Positions 6,701-7,555 of a stretch of 7,555 nt of DNA are shown piece after piece. The notes under the pieces were generated by a model, which worked only from the letters and a program-made list of their open reading frames with translations, had not been told where the DNA came from and ran no database searches. The stretch spans positions 1 to 7,555 of the forward strand of contig CAMLDJ010000269.1 in the NCBI GenBank assembly GCA_946478755.1, given 5' to 3'. Both the position numbers and the translations under genes were made by a program. Position 1 is the first letter of the stretch. Every line of letters begins with the position of its first letter. Source of the stretch: an uncultured Pedobacter sp. (lineage in GTDB: Bacteria > Bacteroidota > Bacteroidia > Sphingobacteriales > Sphingobacteriaceae).

Positions 6701-7297
6701 AGGGTGCCTGTTTACTCCGGTCAGAAACCTGGAGATACCAAATACCGTGACGCAACCGGTGATGGAAAAATTGATGGGAATGATTACGTTGTTGCGGGAA
6801 ATTACCAGCCGAAATTCGAATGGGGCATGACCAACACGTTCTATTACAAAAACTGGGACTTTTCGGTTTTGGTACAGGGCCGTGTTGGGGGCGACTTGCT
6901 GTCTATCGGTTCACGAGCATGGAACAGGGCCACCAATGATACCAGATACCTTTATATGGAAAGCTGGGTGAACGATGCCTACTGGTCTGAAGCCGAACCA
7001 GGGAATGGTAAAGTTCCTGCATTCTTCTCCGCTGTTACCAGTCAGTACGATACCAACTGGATGTACAGCGCCAGCTATGTGCGAATTAAAAACTTAACAC
7101 TTGGTTATAACATGCCTGTACTGAAGAAAACATTCAACAGCATTCGCTTATATGCCTCATGCGACAATGTGTTCCTATGGGATTCCTACTATCCGGGATA
7201 TTCGCCGGAAGCGGCAACTCAGGACAATGCATCGTCCGACTGGGGTTCGTATCCGCTTGCCAGGACCTTATCTTTCGGATTAACAGCTAAATTTTAA
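3791..7297 (+). CDS. SusC/RagA-family TonB-dependent outer-membrane transporter with STN signalling domain
   Basis: This 1168-residue protein imports oligosaccharides through the outer membrane using TonB energy, with the SusD-like lipoprotein encoded next as its lid. Residues 1-40 are an extended signal peptide (core HLILFFVFTGVTYA, cleavage near SRAQ). Residues about 46-118 are the STN domain that contacts FecR. Residues 139-212 are a carboxypeptidase-regulatory-like domain (VTGKVTDEKGVGLPGVSVKISGT). The SusC signature TEVVVIGYGTQKK (219-231) leads into the plug, with LQGQMAGVAV (258-267), YIVDGVPL (296-303) and IESIDVLKDASSAAIYGSRG (314-333). The beta-barrel follows, including TGDGKIDGNDY (989-999), and ends in the aromatic residue F1168 expected for BAM insertion. 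The start is 3791; an alternative ATG at 3833 (M15, MRITL) also gives a signal peptide, and neither has a Shine-Dalgarno. Length and domains are normal for the subclass linked to ECF/FecR regulation. Substrate cannot be read from the sequence; the adjacent PL11 lyase suggests rhamnogalacturonan fragments. Confidence 0.96.
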   Translation: MNFNLKVSIDLRYIMRITLSHLILFFVFTGVTYASSSRAQGVLNANVSINVSDISLRDALTILERKVSTKFVYSNSLINANQRISVSADEERLSDVLTKMLTRNGIAFELFNEQIVLSKARSKITTIMPTENTAWKDVVVTGKVTDEKGVGLPGVSVKISGTTIGTTTNSTGNFTLYVPADKTNGKLMFIYIGFESQEVDIAGKTSFAIRLLEEKKTLTEVVVIGYGTQKKTNVTGSISRLSAEAIEERPITRVEQALQGQMAGVAVRSTTGSPGSDLVINVRGAASLTGSTTPLYIVDGVPLDNLSGINPSDIESIDVLKDASSAAIYGSRGSNGVVLVTTKRGKTGKPVFTISAYTAVATPERKVDVMSSDEWITFNKKWLDRQWVNTSKLSAEVSQADRIAYAQSKTGQIYDTRDKLLTIRPTYGIYDPYWGTSALEPINWQDELLHSAPVNDLQLSVSGATDAINYSISGGAYDQKGIVVGSAYKRYSLRGNVEAKLSDRVKLGLSLAPSIGTITGAQVDGKDNAVARGLSFPGWVLAGSGKMAGADPYKFYDGWGPGANNVSPYVQAVYNDRNNADFRMNTALNTTVKIIEGLNVNGLLGWNYRNNSQRTYSPTWIQGTWHTATPGSLSTSRKTGLFSNSLLYQGTLNYTKEIGDHAIDALFGASQETSKEENSDQGYTGFPNDKTYVFDIRRGTTINQNTISASSFGLISYFGRIQYAFKNRYLFSASLRRDGSSKFGPDNRWGTFPAVSAGWKISEEDFAKNLDWLGTTKIRVSWGQAGNDRITSSNFLSNMGALNYPFGDSQAINNGFVVGNIANSNLRWEKTDSYNLGLDLGLFQDRITLSADAYVKKTTDLLLLAPVSLTTGFSSMYDNIGNVDNKGLDLQVNTVNVLAPLKWTTSFNVSFVRNKITALTNANADIKLGQGNTIIQRVGSPINSYYLLDAVGVLRESDFSQDASGNYTIARVPVYSGQKPGDTKYRDATGDGKIDGNDYVVAGNYQPKFEWGMTNTFYYKNWDFSVLVQGRVGGDLLSIGSRAWNRATNDTRYLYMESWVNDAYWSEAEPGNGKVPAFFSAVTSQYDTNWMYSASYVRIKNLTLGYNMPVLKKTFNSIRLYASCDNVFLWDSYYPGYSPEAATQDNASSDWGSYPLARTLSFGLTAKF

Positions 7298-7319
7298 ACT
7301 GACCATTTAATTTAAGAAC

Positions 7320-7555
7320 ATGAGAATTCACCAAAAATATATCATCCTATTTTCCATTTTTGGAATGATGGCCCTTCAATCCTGCAAAGACACGATTGAC
7401 ATTGCACCGGTAGAGAACAATACATCCGGTGCATTTTATTCCAACGAAATCGAGATCAAACAGGCTGCAATTGGAATTTATGCCAGGTTGGGACGAAACG
7501 GCACAAATACAGATTTTGCAACAGATTACTTTTGGCTGGCATCAGAAAACAGGTC
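7320..7555 (+). CDS. SusD/RagB-family surface glycan-binding lipoprotein (partial, 3' end outside window)
   Basis: The first 78 codons are present; family members are usually around 450-650 residues. It should form the extracellular lid of the SusC transporter and bind the incoming glycan. Residues 1-21 are a lipoprotein signal peptide (hydrophobic 7-19) with the lipobox ALQSC, so Cys22 would be lipidated. The acidic-rich stretch just after it (KDTID) resembles the surface-export signals of Bacteroidota lipoproteins. Then comes the typical SusD beginning: DIAPVEN, a short loop, NEIEIKQAAIGIYARLG (an alpha-helical start, about 43-59) and the segment YFWLASENR, matching the region where the family carries a conserved acidic/Arg motif. 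The start is ATG at 7320, 22 bp after the SusC stop, which indicates co-transcription and translational linkage. No Shine-Dalgarno is apparent. Confidence 0.9.
   Translation, partial: MRIHQKYIILFSIFGMMALQSCKDTIDIAPVENNTSGAFYSNEIEIKQAAIGIYARLGRNGTNTDFATDYFWLASENR

Overview
The window is a piece of a carbohydrate-utilisation locus (PUL) from a member of the Bacteroidota. The evidence is a SusC/SusD pair, an ECF sigma factor of the Bacteroides-expansion type, a FecR-like anti-sigma factor, and AT-rich leaders with little Shine-Dalgarno. The N-terminus of the SusC protein (an MRITL-type signal peptide after a short extension, then an STN domain) resembles Cytophagales/Sphingobacteriales proteins such as those of Dyadobacter or Pedobacter. 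That genus-level guess comes from memory of protein style, not from a search.

Layout. On the minus strand, 1-1542 carries the first 514 codons of a secreted PL11 rhamnogalacturonan lyase; its 3' end lies off the left edge. A 380-bp divergent intergenic region (1543-1922) follows. It holds a plausible Bacteroidota-type promoter for the rightward genes and a short direct repeat. On the plus strand come an ECF sigma factor (1923-2510), an 88-bp gap with a GGGGA/TCCCC hairpin, a FecR-like membrane anti-sigma factor (2599-3600), a 190-bp gap, a SusC-family TonB-dependent transporter with an STN signalling domain (3791-7297), and the start of a SusD-family surface lipoprotein (7320 to beyond the right edge).

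How the genes fit together. The sigma factor, anti-sigma factor and STN-bearing SusC form a classical trans-envelope signalling set: substrate binding at SusC/SusD is relayed through the STN domain to FecR, which controls the sigma factor, which raises expression of the locus. The neighbouring PL11 enzyme points to the rhamnogalacturonan-I backbone of pectin as the likely substrate. This rests on context only, because the rest of the PUL is outside the window.

The most unusual signal is in the fecR-susC gap (3669-3745). Two successive hairpins are imperfect on the plus strand, and every internal mismatch there is A.C. The same positions become G.U wobble pairs on the minus strand, and the outer minus-strand hairpin runs straight into a U8 tract. 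This looks like a minus-strand intrinsic terminator and a structured antisense RNA lying across the susC leader, similar in position to the DonS-type antisense RNAs known from Bacteroides PULs.
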